From an uncultured Sphingobium sp. (GTDB lineage: Bacteria; Pseudomonadota; Alphaproteobacteria; Sphingomonadales; Sphingomonadaceae), in assembly GCA_946479185.1 (NCBI GenBank), contig CAMLFF010000134.1:1-8291 (forward strand): DNA of 8,291 nt. Reading direction: 5' to 3'. Of the stretch, positions 1 through 5,898 are shown in pieces; the stretch's first letter is position 1, and each line of letters begins with the position of its first letter. The translations under genes were made by a program, and so were the position numbers. The notes below the pieces were generated by a model. It worked only from the letters and a program-made list of their open reading frames with translations, did not search any database and was not told where the DNA came from.

Positions 1-1
1 C

Positions 2-706
2 TATGAGCTGTTGCTGGTCGCAGACACGCCATTCAGCGGCACATCCTTCGCTGGCGCTCAGACGCTGCAAGCAGACCTCGCGACCTTCGAGGGCGTCGAC
101 CGGCTGTTGGAAGCGATCGGCGGACGTCAGATAGACTTGCTGTGCGCAAACGCTGGTCACGGGTTGGGCGGGCCGTTTCTGGAACAGGACGTTGCTGACT
201 GGCGCCATGTCATTGACACGAATGTCGTCGGCACCGCTTATCTCCTGCAGAAGGTTCTCAACGCCATGGTCGCTCAGGGTCATGGGAAGTTGCTCGTAAC
301 CGGATCGATCGCTGGATGGATGCCGGGCAGTTTCTCAGCCGTGTACAATGGCACCAAGGCGTTCATCGACAATTTCACCGCTGCGCTCCGCAATGAGCTT
401 CAAGAGCATAAGGGCATCACGATCACGACGCTGGAGCCCGGCCCTGTTGAGACGGAATTTTTTCATCGTGCTGGCATGGACGACACAAAGGTCGGGCAGG
501 CTGACAATAAGTCCGATCCTGCAGATGTCGCCGCCGATGGGTGGCAAGCGCTCATGGCGGGCAAGGACACGATCATTTCAGGCTGGAAAAACAAGCTTCA
601 GGTCGCCGCGGCAGGTGTGCTTCCGCAATCCGTTCCAGCGCAGCAGCACCGCAAGATGGCGGAGCCGGGCAGCGGGGAGGACTCAGAAGGAAGTGACAAT
701 GGGTAA
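2..706 (+). CDS. SDR family NAD(P)-dependent oxidoreductase (DltE-like), 5' end outside window
   Basis: The reading frame is open to the left edge and the first visible residues (Tyr-Glu-Leu-Leu-Leu-Val-Ala-Asp) look like the second beta strand of a Rossmann fold. The true start and the glycine-rich TGxxxGIG dinucleotide motif therefore lie upstream, and the TTG at 11 is not the start. Numbering from that TTG, a CANAG motif sits at residues 45-49 (the NNAG element of classical SDRs). The catalytic tetrad is complete and correctly spaced: Asn71, Ser99, Tyr112 and Lys116 (YNGTK). A PGPVETEF element follows near residue 146. These show a classical SDR that reduces or oxidises a carbonyl/alcohol with NAD(P)(H); the substrate cannot be told. 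The tail after about residue 205 is polar and acidic (Gly/Ser/Glu/Asp) and looks disordered. The gene overlaps the next small gene by 8 bases. It is not placed like iacE: it lies on the opposite strand beyond a terminator, and its sequence reads as a general DltE-type SDR. Confidence 0.9.
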   Translation, partial: YELLLVADTPFSGTSFAGAQTLQADLATFEGVDRLLEAIGGRQIDLLCANAGHGLGGPFLEQDVADWRHVIDTNVVGTAYLLQKVLNAMVAQGHGKLLVTGSIAGWMPGSFSAVYNGTKAFIDNFTAALRNELQEHKGITITTLEPGPVETEFFHRAGMDDTKVGQADNKSDPADVAADGWQALMAGKDTIISGWKNKLQVAAAGVLPQSVPAQQHRKMAEPGSGEDSEGSDNG

Positions 707-875
707 ATCGTCAGACGACAAAAAGGCCGAAATACCGCGCGGACCGCTAGGCGATGCGCGGCCAGAGGCCGCCAATCACGACACGTTGACCAATGGTGGA
801 CAGCCACCTGAAGAGGTGGAAGACAGGCCCACGGTCGGCACCGTCAAACCAGAAGATTACCCCGCCCAACAATAG
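699..875 (+). CDS. Small hydrophilic hypothetical protein (58 aa)
   Basis: This short frame starts with ATG at 699, eight bases before the end of the upstream SDR gene, and is preceded by an AAGGA ribosome-binding sequence about 7 bases upstream (687-691). The product is highly charged and rich in Pro, Glu, Asp and Gly, with no hydrophobic stretch. It is predicted to be cytoplasmic and largely disordered. The C-terminal half carries VGTVKPEDYPAQQ. I do not recognise a named family. The good ribosome-binding site, overlap coupling with the SDR and a 26-base gap to the DUF2171 gene support a real operon gene rather than a chance frame. Small, disordered, acidic proteins of this kind are common near stress genes of alphaproteobacteria, but any role here is unknown. 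Confidence 0.65.
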   Translation: MGKSSDDKKAEIPRGPLGDARPEAANHDTLTNGGQPPEEVEDRPTVGTVKPEDYPAQQ

Positions 876-901
876 TTGAGCAATTTTGAAGGAGTTGAAG
901 C

Positions 902-1168
902 ATGGCCGATCTAAGCCAGATTAAAGAGCATATGGAAATCATTGGCGCTGATGGCGTCCATATCGGCACTGTCGACAAGGTCGAGGGCAACCGGATCAAG
1001 ATGGTCAAAGCCGATAGCGGCTCGCATGGCGACCATCACCATTATCTTGCAGGCGGACTGGTTGCCGAAGTTGAAGGCAATCAGGTGCGCTTGTCGGCCG
1101 CCGGAGCAGCCGCCCTGTTGTTTGAAGAGGAAGAAGGCGGGGAACCTTTGGCCGATAAAAAGGCGTAA
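902..1168 (+). CDS. DUF2171 domain protein (88 aa)
   Basis: The ATG at 902 is preceded by a clear GAAGGA ribosome-binding site (888-893) with normal spacing. The 88-residue product begins MADLSQIKEHMEIIGADGVHIGTV and matches the DUF2171 pattern: an N-terminal 'I.EHM.VIG.DG..VG.VD.VEG..IKL' segment, then a His-rich patch (Gly-Asp-His-His-His-Tyr, around residues 43-48) and a short beta segment, resembling a PRC-barrel-like fold. No catalytic function is established for the family; proteins like this are found in many sphingomonads and rhizobia, often near stress-response genes. The C-terminus is acidic (EEEEGGE). It is the last gene of the rightward operon, and its 3' end lies inside a hairpin that also serves the converging catabolic operon. 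Confidence 0.88.
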   Translation: MADLSQIKEHMEIIGADGVHIGTVDKVEGNRIKMVKADSGSHGDHHHYLAGGLVAEVEGNQVRLSAAGAAALLFEEEEGGEPLADKKA

Positions 1169-1182
1169 CGACGAGCGCCTTT
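1157..1182 (-). terminator. Rho-independent terminator of the catabolic operon
   Basis: Arms at 1159-1165 and 1176-1182 are perfect 7-bp complements (AAAGGCG and CGCCTTT) around a 10-base loop. Read on the minus strand, the second arm runs into TTTTT (1157-1161) and then ATC, so the hairpin is followed by a T-run. This is the expected form of an intrinsic terminator for the leftward operon, about 52 bases after the hydratase stop. Read on the plus strand the same stem holds the stop codon of the DUF2171 gene in its loop and has only a short T-tract (TTT), so it would act weakly for that gene. Confidence 0.65.
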
Positions 1183-1193
1183 ATCTGGATCAA

Positions 1194-1219
1194 TGCCCAT
1201 GGGTACAACCCCATGGGCA
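1194..1219. terminator. Strong hairpin in the convergent intergenic region
   Basis: A perfect 10-bp inverted repeat has arms TGCCCATGGG (1194-1203) and CCCATGGGCA (1210-1219) with a 6-base loop, TACAAC. It lies between the converging DUF2171 and hydratase genes, only 14 bases from the hydratase stop. There is no T-run on either side, so it is not a textbook intrinsic terminator. It could protect 3' ends, add to bidirectional termination with the neighbouring hairpin, or be a protein-binding dyad (each arm contains the palindrome CCATGG). Confidence 0.5.
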
Positions 1220-1233
1220 CCAGTACAGCGCTT

Positions 1234-2016
1234 CTAGCGAGAAGGCTGTCGAGCGGTCACGACACAATCAATCGTGCCGAAATTGCCGAAGCGAGCGACG
1301 CAACGCTGCCCCAGTGTGACCGCGTGCATGCCGGTGACCGCGCCGGTAGATACGAACTGACCGGCCCGCAGGGGATGGCCCAGCTTGCGGGTCTGCTCCA
1401 TTGCAAAGGCTAGGCCTCCTGCAGGTCCGCCCGGAAGCGCTTCGCCTGTGCGGGCGACAGGTTCGGCATCGTCGACGCGTGTCTCGCAAGGCAAGTCGGC
1501 AGGCCTGTTGACCAGGTGGAAGGGAATAGCCGCCCCGATGATCTGACCAGCATTATTGCCCATGTCGGCTATGCTGGCGAGCGATCCCAATGTCGGCAGG
1601 GACGTGACCGGACTGGAGGCAACCTCGATACCGATATGAAGATGTTGCGGCACGACCGCGCCATCGGCGTCCTCACCCATGAACACTACATATTCCGCCT
1701 CGAACGCTGCCGATCCGCCCGCCATCATGGGGAAGGGCGTTGGTCCTGCTGGCATCACCTGCGCCACCATAGCGGCGAACACCGGGCCGATGAACCGGTC
1801 GACGCCGTAGCGGTCGGCCAGATCGGGAGAGAGGCGCCCGACTTTCCATCCGGCGATATCGTCCGGCCACAGCGCAATCGCCGCATTCTGTATCGCGTAG
1901 GCTTCGTCGAGCGTCGTCGGCACCGCGCCGGGGAGGCCAGGCAGCGCAGTGCCGTCCAGCCGGGCCTCGACAAGCGCACGCGCTGTGGCCTGGATCGCTT
2001 CCCGATCAAGCGTCAT
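1234..2016 (-). CDS. 2-keto-4-pentenoate hydratase family protein (FAH superfamily)
   Basis: The product of about 260 residues belongs to the MhpD/2-hydroxypenta-2,4-dienoate hydratase group of the fumarylacetoacetate hydrolase superfamily. Numbered from the ATG at 2016, the metal-binding acids are visible as Glu106-x-Glu108 (FEAEYVVFM) and Glu131 (HIGIEVASS), followed by DMGNNAGQIIGAA around 151-164 and a Gly-rich C-terminal barrel ending in VSTGAVTGMHAV. Members add water to 2-hydroxypentadienoate to give 4-hydroxy-2-oxovalerate after meta-cleavage of catechols, or act as related decarboxylases or hydrolases. An upstream GTG at 2025 is an alternative start (3 residues longer); neither has a strong ribosome-binding site, so expression probably depends on coupling to the dioxygenase beta gene, which ends at 2026. 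It is the last gene of the operon. Its Trp-Lys-Val-Gly-Arg segment differs from the canonical hydratase Tyr-Lys-Ile-Gly, so the exact reaction is uncertain. Confidence 0.85.
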   Translation of the reverse strand: MTLDREAIQATARALVEARLDGTALPGLPGAVPTTLDEAYAIQNAAIALWPDDIAGWKVGRLSPDLADRYGVDRFIGPVFAAMVAQVMPAGPTPFPMMAGGSAAFEAEYVVFMGEDADGAVVPQHLHIGIEVASSPVTSLPTLGSLASIADMGNNAGQIIGAAIPFHLVNRPADLPCETRVDDAEPVARTGEALPGGPAGGLAFAMEQTRKLGHPLRAGQFVSTGAVTGMHAVTLGQRCVARFGNFGTIDCVVTARQPSR

Positions 2017-2025
2017 GCGCTGCAC

Positions 2026-2550
2026 TCATAGCAGGTAGCCAATGCCGAACTGATAATCCTCCGCATTGATCAGCGTGACGATCTTTTCATCGATGAGAAG
2101 GCCGCCATCTGGCCCCTGAATGAGGCGATAGCGTAAGTCTGCAGGGAGGAAGCGCATATGCCCATATTTATATTCGGCCAGCATTTGCGCGGCCCGCAGC
2201 TCGATGAAGCCTGAGCCGGCGGACGTGACGACGAAGCGCGATATCGTGCGCACCGTGCGCGCTGGCGGCGCGGAAGACATGGAGAAGCCGGACAGCAATC
2301 GCTTGACGCGCGCCTCCCGCATCTCCTGATTATCATACACGATGTTGAGCGAATCCAGATAGGATGCAGGCGCGCGCTCGGTGGGAATGATATAGGTGCC
2401 CGACGCATTCCACAGCTTGAGCCACGGCTTATAATCGAGCCGGTCAAGCATATCCGCTTCCGCCCAGATGAACTCGGTCGCCTGGGCAAGCGTGGGCACG
2501 GAGGCTGCCTCCGAATTGGTCGCCATCAGCTCTTCATGCACGCCGGTCAT
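2026..2550 (-). CDS. iacD: Aromatic-ring-hydroxylating dioxygenase beta subunit (IacD-like)
   Basis: The 174-residue product has the NTF2-like fold of Rieske dioxygenase small subunits: an N-terminal helix with Glu-Ala-Asp-Met-Leu-Asp-Arg-Leu-Asp-Tyr-Lys-Pro-Trp (31-43), the LWNASGTYIIP strand, the conserved Arg-rich stretch REARVKRLLSG, then SRFVVTSAGSGFIELRAA, and a C-terminal IDEKIVTLINAEDY. Beta subunits have no cofactor and build the alpha3beta3 hexamer. The ATG at 2550 overlaps the alpha stop codon (ATGA, 2547-2550), so the two subunits are translationally coupled; this start is preferred to the GTG at 2571, which would overlap alpha by 25 bases. Similarity is to the benzoate/anthranilate dioxygenase small subunit class. 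The name iacD rests on gene order, not on a search. Confidence 0.88.
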   Translation of the reverse strand: MTGVHEELMATNSEAASVPTLAQATEFIWAEADMLDRLDYKPWLKLWNASGTYIIPTERAPASYLDSLNIVYDNQEMREARVKRLLSGFSMSSAPPARTVRTISRFVVTSAGSGFIELRAAQMLAEYKYGHMRFLPADLRYRLIQGPDGGLLIDEKIVTLINAEDYQFGIGYLL

Positions 2551-3803
2551 GCCGTCATCATCCTTTTCCACATCTGATAGGCCGCGCGCATGCCGGTCTC
2601 GGCACTCACATCTCCGGCATTATGGCCAGGCTCGGCGACGCCAGCGGGCGCATCGACACCGCGATTGAGCATGATCCACGCATCCTTGCCCGCCGCAGCG
2701 CCGCGCTGCACGCGCTCCCAGCCTTCGGCATCGTCAGGCGTGCCAAAGCCCATTGGCCCCTGGAAATGCTCATGCAGGCGCAGACGCGCGCGGTTGCCAG
2801 CGGCAGGCCCGCCATCCATGCCGATCGCCACATGCATGATCTCCGTCTCGCCAACGGTGACGGGACGCAGCACGCGGAAAAACGCCATCGAACAGGCGAC
2901 GTTGGGGAACAGATTGAGGTTGAAACCCGATCCACCGACAGCACGAACGACCTTGCGCACCGTCGCGTCGTCATGCCCTTCGTCGCGCAGCTCCTGCGCC
3001 AGTTCTGCAAAGCGATCCGGGATGGGCGCATCGAGATTATCTTCCAGATCGATAAGATCGGGGATCATCACCATGACCGAGTGGCCATTCCCCAGATCTT
3101 CAACCCAGCCGCCCTGCCCCAGCACGTCGAAGATATTCTCCGTCTCGGGGTCGAGGCTATCCAGGAACGTCTTGTGGACGATCGGAAAATGATAAGCATC
3201 GGTGGTATTTTCGAGCTGGATTTTCCAGTTGCCGGGAAAACGGAAGCGGTGCTCGCCCAGCGTCTTCACGCCGTAGCCAGCGCCCTGCTTCATGAACAGG
3301 TCGATCCATTTCTTCGCGGGTCCGAGGAAGTCGACCAGTGGCTCGATATCCTGCTTGAACGTCGCGAAGATCATCCCGTTATATGTTTCGACGCGGAGCG
3401 AAATCAGCGGAAATTCCGTCGTATCGAAATCTGCGGGATAGCCACAGACATGCGGCACCTTGCGCAGGCGCCCATCCGGATCATAGCTCCAGCCATGATA
3501 GGGGCACACGAAAACGGATGCCTTGCCCTTGCCCTTCTCGCACACGCTGGCCGCGCGATGGCGGCAGCGGTTGAGCAGGACATGGATTTTCAGGTCGCGG
3601 TCGCGCGTGACGATCACCGGTTCGCGGCCGACCCACGAGGTCTTGAAGGTGTTCTTGCCCGGAAGATCACTTTCATGAGCGACCCAGACCCAAGTGTTCT
3701 TGAAGATGCGATCCATCTCGTCTTCGAAAATGGCGTCGTCGCGATAGAGCGACGTGTGTACGCGATCTTCGCGAACGAGCGTGGCATAATCATGGTCGCT
3801 CAT
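2547..3803 (-). CDS. iacC: Rieske aromatic-ring-hydroxylating dioxygenase alpha subunit (IacC-like)
   Basis: The 418-residue catalytic subunit carries an N-terminal Rieske [2Fe-2S] domain with ligands Cys80-x-His82 and Cys100-x-x-His103 (CRHRAAS ... CPYHGWSY). The C-terminal domain has the mononuclear iron site: the bridging Asp202 and ligands His205 and His210 (TTDAYHFPIVH), with Asp357 or Asp358 as the likely third ligand. The opening KNTWVWVAHESDLP and VTRDRDLKIHVLLNRCRHR are typical of the benzoate/anthranilate 1,2-dioxygenase (BenA/AntA) group. In iac loci IacCD is reported to convert an oxidised indole-acetate intermediate to catechol. The start at 3803 is set by an excellent GGAGGA site six bases upstream; the open frame extends further (to 3875), but the extra residues are not family-like and overlap the previous gene. 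It lies 13 bases after the SnoaL-like gene. No reductase or ferredoxin gene is adjacent. Confidence 0.93.
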   Translation of the reverse strand: MSDHDYATLVREDRVHTSLYRDDAIFEDEMDRIFKNTWVWVAHESDLPGKNTFKTSWVGREPVIVTRDRDLKIHVLLNRCRHRAASVCEKGKGKASVFVCPYHGWSYDPDGRLRKVPHVCGYPADFDTTEFPLISLRVETYNGMIFATFKQDIEPLVDFLGPAKKWIDLFMKQGAGYGVKTLGEHRFRFPGNWKIQLENTTDAYHFPIVHKTFLDSLDPETENIFDVLGQGGWVEDLGNGHSVMVMIPDLIDLEDNLDAPIPDRFAELAQELRDEGHDDATVRKVVRAVGGSGFNLNLFPNVACSMAFFRVLRPVTVGETEIMHVAIGMDGGPAAGNRARLRLHEHFQGPMGFGTPDDAEGWERVQRGAAAGKDAWIMLNRGVDAPAGVAEPGHNAGDVSAETGMRAAYQMWKRMMTA

Positions 3804-3807
3804 AGCT

Positions 3808-3815
3808 GCTCCTCC
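3808..3815 (-). promoter_or_regulatory. Strong ribosome-binding site deciding the iacC start
   Basis: On the minus strand GGAGGAGC lies in the 13-base gap between the SnoaL-like stop and the ATG at 3803. It is the best Shine-Dalgarno match in the operon. It excludes the longer in-frame start at 3875 and suggests that the catalytic subunit is translated strongly and independently, unlike its overlap-coupled neighbours. Confidence 0.75.
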
Positions 3816-3816
3816 A

Positions 3817-4341
3817 TCAATCTTTTTGCGGGTCGGGCACCGAAATCGGTGCCTCATCGTTCCACGCCGCGACATCGCGGGCGAAAATATTCTCCGTAAC
3901 GAACCGAGCGATCCGCACGCTGCCTTCTTCCCTCACGAACTCGATCGTGAGCGCCGCGCTGCGCAGGTCGGATCGGCCATCAGAATAGGTCGACACCTGG
4001 AGCATCATCCAACGCCCGGTCACGGCCTCGCCAACGACATCAATATCTTCCGACGAGAGATAATGGGCATTGAGCGCAAAATGTGGCGGCTGAGTGTAAC
4101 TGCCGAGCATCGCGACAATCGCGTCCCTGCCCTCATGCCGACCAAAGGCCTTGCGATAACGCCCGCGCCCTTCCCATACAGCATCGCGCGCAAATAATGC
4201 GCCAAGCTCGTCCAAAGGCGTATCCGGCCCGAGCGTATCGCACAGGCGGAAGTAGCGCATGGTCACGCGACGCGCGGCGTCCGCAGCCTCCAGCCGGGAC
4301 AGCCTTGCGCTCAGATCAGCAAGGTCGACAGGATTGCTCAC
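3817..4341 (-). CDS. iacI: SnoaL-like / NTF2-fold protein (IacI-like)
   Basis: The 174-residue product starts with an amphipathic helix (DLADLSARLSRLEAADAARR, 6-25), continues with the RYFRLCD helix and the LGALFARDAVWEGRG strand, then HEGRDAIVAMLGSY, and ends with the curved sheet LTIEFVREEGSVRIARFVTENIF. This order is the SnoaL-like (NTF2) domain seen in polyketide cyclases, dehydratases and dioxygenase small subunits. In iac clusters the gene at this place is iacI, whose function has been unclear; roles as a dehydratase, isomerase or extra dioxygenase subunit are possible. The start is GTG at 4341, overlapping the upstream stop as GTGA (4338-4341), with no strong ribosome-binding site, so translation is likely coupled. 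It has the same length and fold class as the true beta subunit two genes downstream. Confidence 0.85.
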   Translation of the reverse strand: MSNPVDLADLSARLSRLEAADAARRVTMRYFRLCDTLGPDTPLDELGALFARDAVWEGRGRYRKAFGRHEGRDAIVAMLGSYTQPPHFALNAHYLSSEDIDVVGEAVTGRWMMLQVSTYSDGRSDLRSAALTIEFVREEGSVRIARFVTENIFARDVAAWNDEAPISVPDPQKD

Positions 4342-4700
4342 GCAGGGATCACCAGTTCGCGGCCGATACGCGCCTCGATGCGCATATATTTCCAGAGGCG
4401 GTGCTCGCCGACCTCGATGGTGCGGAACAGGTTGCAGGCTGCCACTGCGGTCGCGCGATCAGGCACATCCGCCAGAATATAGAATGTCCAGGGCCAACCA
4501 TTGGGCGATGTGCCCACCATCGTCTCATCATCGTCCATCGTGCCCAGAACGACGACGCCGGGCAGATCGCGAATGCCGCGGAGCATCTCGCCCGTGGCAG
4601 CCCAGACCTTGCCGATCTCGGCAGCGGGCAAATCGAAGAAATTTTGCAGCACGGCGGCGCAAAAGAGAGTGCGCAGCGGCTTTGCAGGGGTATCGGTCAT
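4338..4700 (-). CDS. iacB: IacB-like small protein (120 aa), probable ferredoxin-like fold
   Basis: A 120-residue cytoplasmic protein starting at the ATG at 4700, with AAGGA about 10 bases upstream in a 34-base gap after the flavin monooxygenase gene. Notable segments are LPGVVVLGTMDDDETMVGTSPNG (about 46-68), WPWTFYILADVPDRATAVAAC (69-89) and a C-terminal LWKYMRIEARIGRELVIP. The alternation of strands and helices, with a His/Trp-rich C-terminal strand, suggests a dimeric alpha/beta-barrel (muconolactone-isomerase or EthD type), but this is inference. I know it only as the protein of unknown function that sits next to iacA in auxin-degradation clusters. It overlaps the next gene by 4 bases. 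No signal peptide, membrane segment or cofactor motif is visible. Confidence 0.8.
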   Translation of the reverse strand: MTDTPAKPLRTLFCAAVLQNFFDLPAAEIGKVWAATGEMLRGIRDLPGVVVLGTMDDDETMVGTSPNGWPWTFYILADVPDRATAVAACNLFRTIEVGEHRLWKYMRIEARIGRELVIPA

Positions 4701-4734
4701 CAGGCGTACGTCCTTAGATCAGGCGAACTTGAGG

Positions 4735-5898
4735 TCAGGGGAAACCGGGGGCGGCCTGAAGACCCAGCAGGATCTTGCCAGCATTCTGCCAGGTGCCGTC
4801 CGCAAGGAAAGCATGCTGTGGAACGACCATCGCGTCACGCATATAGCGCGCGATCGGATGATTGACCTCAATGCCGGTGGTTCCGCTCAGACGATACACC
4901 GTGGTCGTCACCTCCGCTGCGACATGCGCCACATTGGTCGAGGCGAGGCGCAGCAACGTCCGCGCCTTATCATCAAGATCGTCGCCCCGTTCCAGTTGCG
5001 CGAACGCGGCGTCGATCGTCTCGTAGAAAAACGCGCGGGCCGACCGCAGCGCGGCTTCGGCCTTTGCAATGTCCGTCTGCACATAGGCGCGGTCGGCCAG
5101 GGTCGGCGCGCCGGTGATCGAGGTGCGTCCACCCGCAAGATCGATCAGACAATCGAGCGAGGCGCGCGCGACGCCCAACCCCACCACCGAGAGAACCTGC
5201 GCTGCCATCGACATGGAAGGATAGCGATAGAGCGGCGTATCGAGGCTGGATGCGCCGCCGCGGATGAATGTCCACTCCTGCGGGACGAACACATCCTTCA
5301 CGACCATGTCATGGCTGCCAGTGCCCCGCATGCCCGTAACGTTCCAGTTATCGACGATGTCCACCTGCGCGGCAGGCATCACGGCGATCAAAGGCAAGCC
5401 ACCCGTGGGGCCGCCACCCTCGACCTTGATGCCGACACCGATAATGTCCGCGCCACGACACCCGGAACCCCAGCTCCAGCGACCGGAAACCTTGACCCCG
5501 CCATCGACCGGCTCCGCCGCCTGGGGCGGAAAGATTCCACCAGCGAAAACGACATCGGGTCCATTGGCATACATTTTGGCCAGCGTTTCGCGTGGCAACG
5601 CGCTCAAATACATGGCCGAGAAACCAAAGCTGGCGACCCAACCGGTCGATCCGTCCGCCTGGCTGATCGTTTCGATGAGGCGCAGGAAATCGGACGGATG
5701 CATCTCATCCCCGCCGAATTGCTTGGCGACCATCGCGCGATAAACGCCAGCCTGCTTCATCAGCTCGATCACATCGGCACTGATATGCGTCTGCGCGGCA
5801 AATTCGCCATGCCGTTCACGCGCGGCGGCGAGCAGGCGCTCCAGCGCTTGAGCTTTGTCGACAGGCTTGGCGATCTCGGCAACGTCCATGAGTTTCAT
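4735..5898 (-). CDS. iacA: Acyl-CoA-dehydrogenase-fold flavin-dependent monooxygenase (IacA-like)
   Basis: The 387-residue product has the acyl-CoA dehydrogenase/group D flavin monooxygenase architecture: an N-terminal helical domain (to about 110) with GVYRAMVAKQFGGDEMHPSDFLRLIETIS, a beta domain with VKVSGRWSWGSGC (135-147), which is the typical 'G.W.FGSG' flavin/substrate loop of HsaA/HpaH-type hydroxylases, and a C-terminal four-helix bundle. There is no clear acyl-CoA catalytic Glu context, and the indole neighbourhood fits a hydroxylase using reduced flavin from a separate reductase. IacA is reported to start indole-3-acetate oxidation by oxygenating the indole ring. The ATG at 5898 overlaps the amidase stop (ATGA, 5895-5898), with AGGAGGGG just upstream; the second ATG (Met4, 5889) has a longer 12-base spacing to the same GGAGG and is an alternative. 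No flavin reductase (iacG) is present in the window. Confidence 0.88.
   Translation of the reverse strand: MKLMDVAEIAKPVDKAQALERLLAAARERHGEFAAQTHISADVIELMKQAGVYRAMVAKQFGGDEMHPSDFLRLIETISQADGSTGWVASFGFSAMYLSALPRETLAKMYANGPDVVFAGGIFPPQAAEPVDGGVKVSGRWSWGSGCRGADIIGVGIKVEGGGPTGGLPLIAVMPAAQVDIVDNWNVTGMRGTGSHDMVVKDVFVPQEWTFIRGGASSLDTPLYRYPSMSMAAQVLSVVGLGVARASLDCLIDLAGGRTSITGAPTLADRAYVQTDIAKAEAALRSARAFFYETIDAAFAQLERGDDLDDKARTLLRLASTNVAHVAAEVTTTVYRLSGTTGIEVNHPIARYMRDAMVVPQHAFLADGTWQNAGKILLGLQAAPGFP

Noticed and set aside
11..706. SDR at the left edge as the missing iacE
   Set aside because: It is on the opposite strand beyond a terminator, coupled to DUF2171-type genes, and reads as a general DltE-like SDR; nothing ties it to the indole pathway.
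2006..2029. Seven-codon frame starting at the ATGA that overlaps the beta subunit stop
   Set aside because: It is in the wrong frame for the hydratase and ends at once; too short to support as a leader peptide without conservation data.
2551..2571. GTG start for the dioxygenase beta subunit at 2571
   Set aside because: The ATG at 2550 overlaps the alpha stop as ATGA, the pattern used elsewhere in this operon, and the extra residues (VEKDDDG) are not family-like.
3804..3875. Upstream extension of the dioxygenase alpha frame (24 more residues)
   Set aside because: The extension overlaps the SnoaL-like gene, is Arg-rich and unlike family N-termini, and the GGAGGA site points to the ATG at 3803.
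2622..3899. Open frame of 425 codons on the plus strand opposite the dioxygenase alpha gene
   Set aside because: The minus-strand frame holds the intact Rieske and iron-site motifs; the opposite frame shows no family signature.
4722..4737. ACTTGA half-site after the monooxygenase gene
   Set aside because: Only one arm matches the operator-like palindrome and there is no promoter-like sequence; probably chance.
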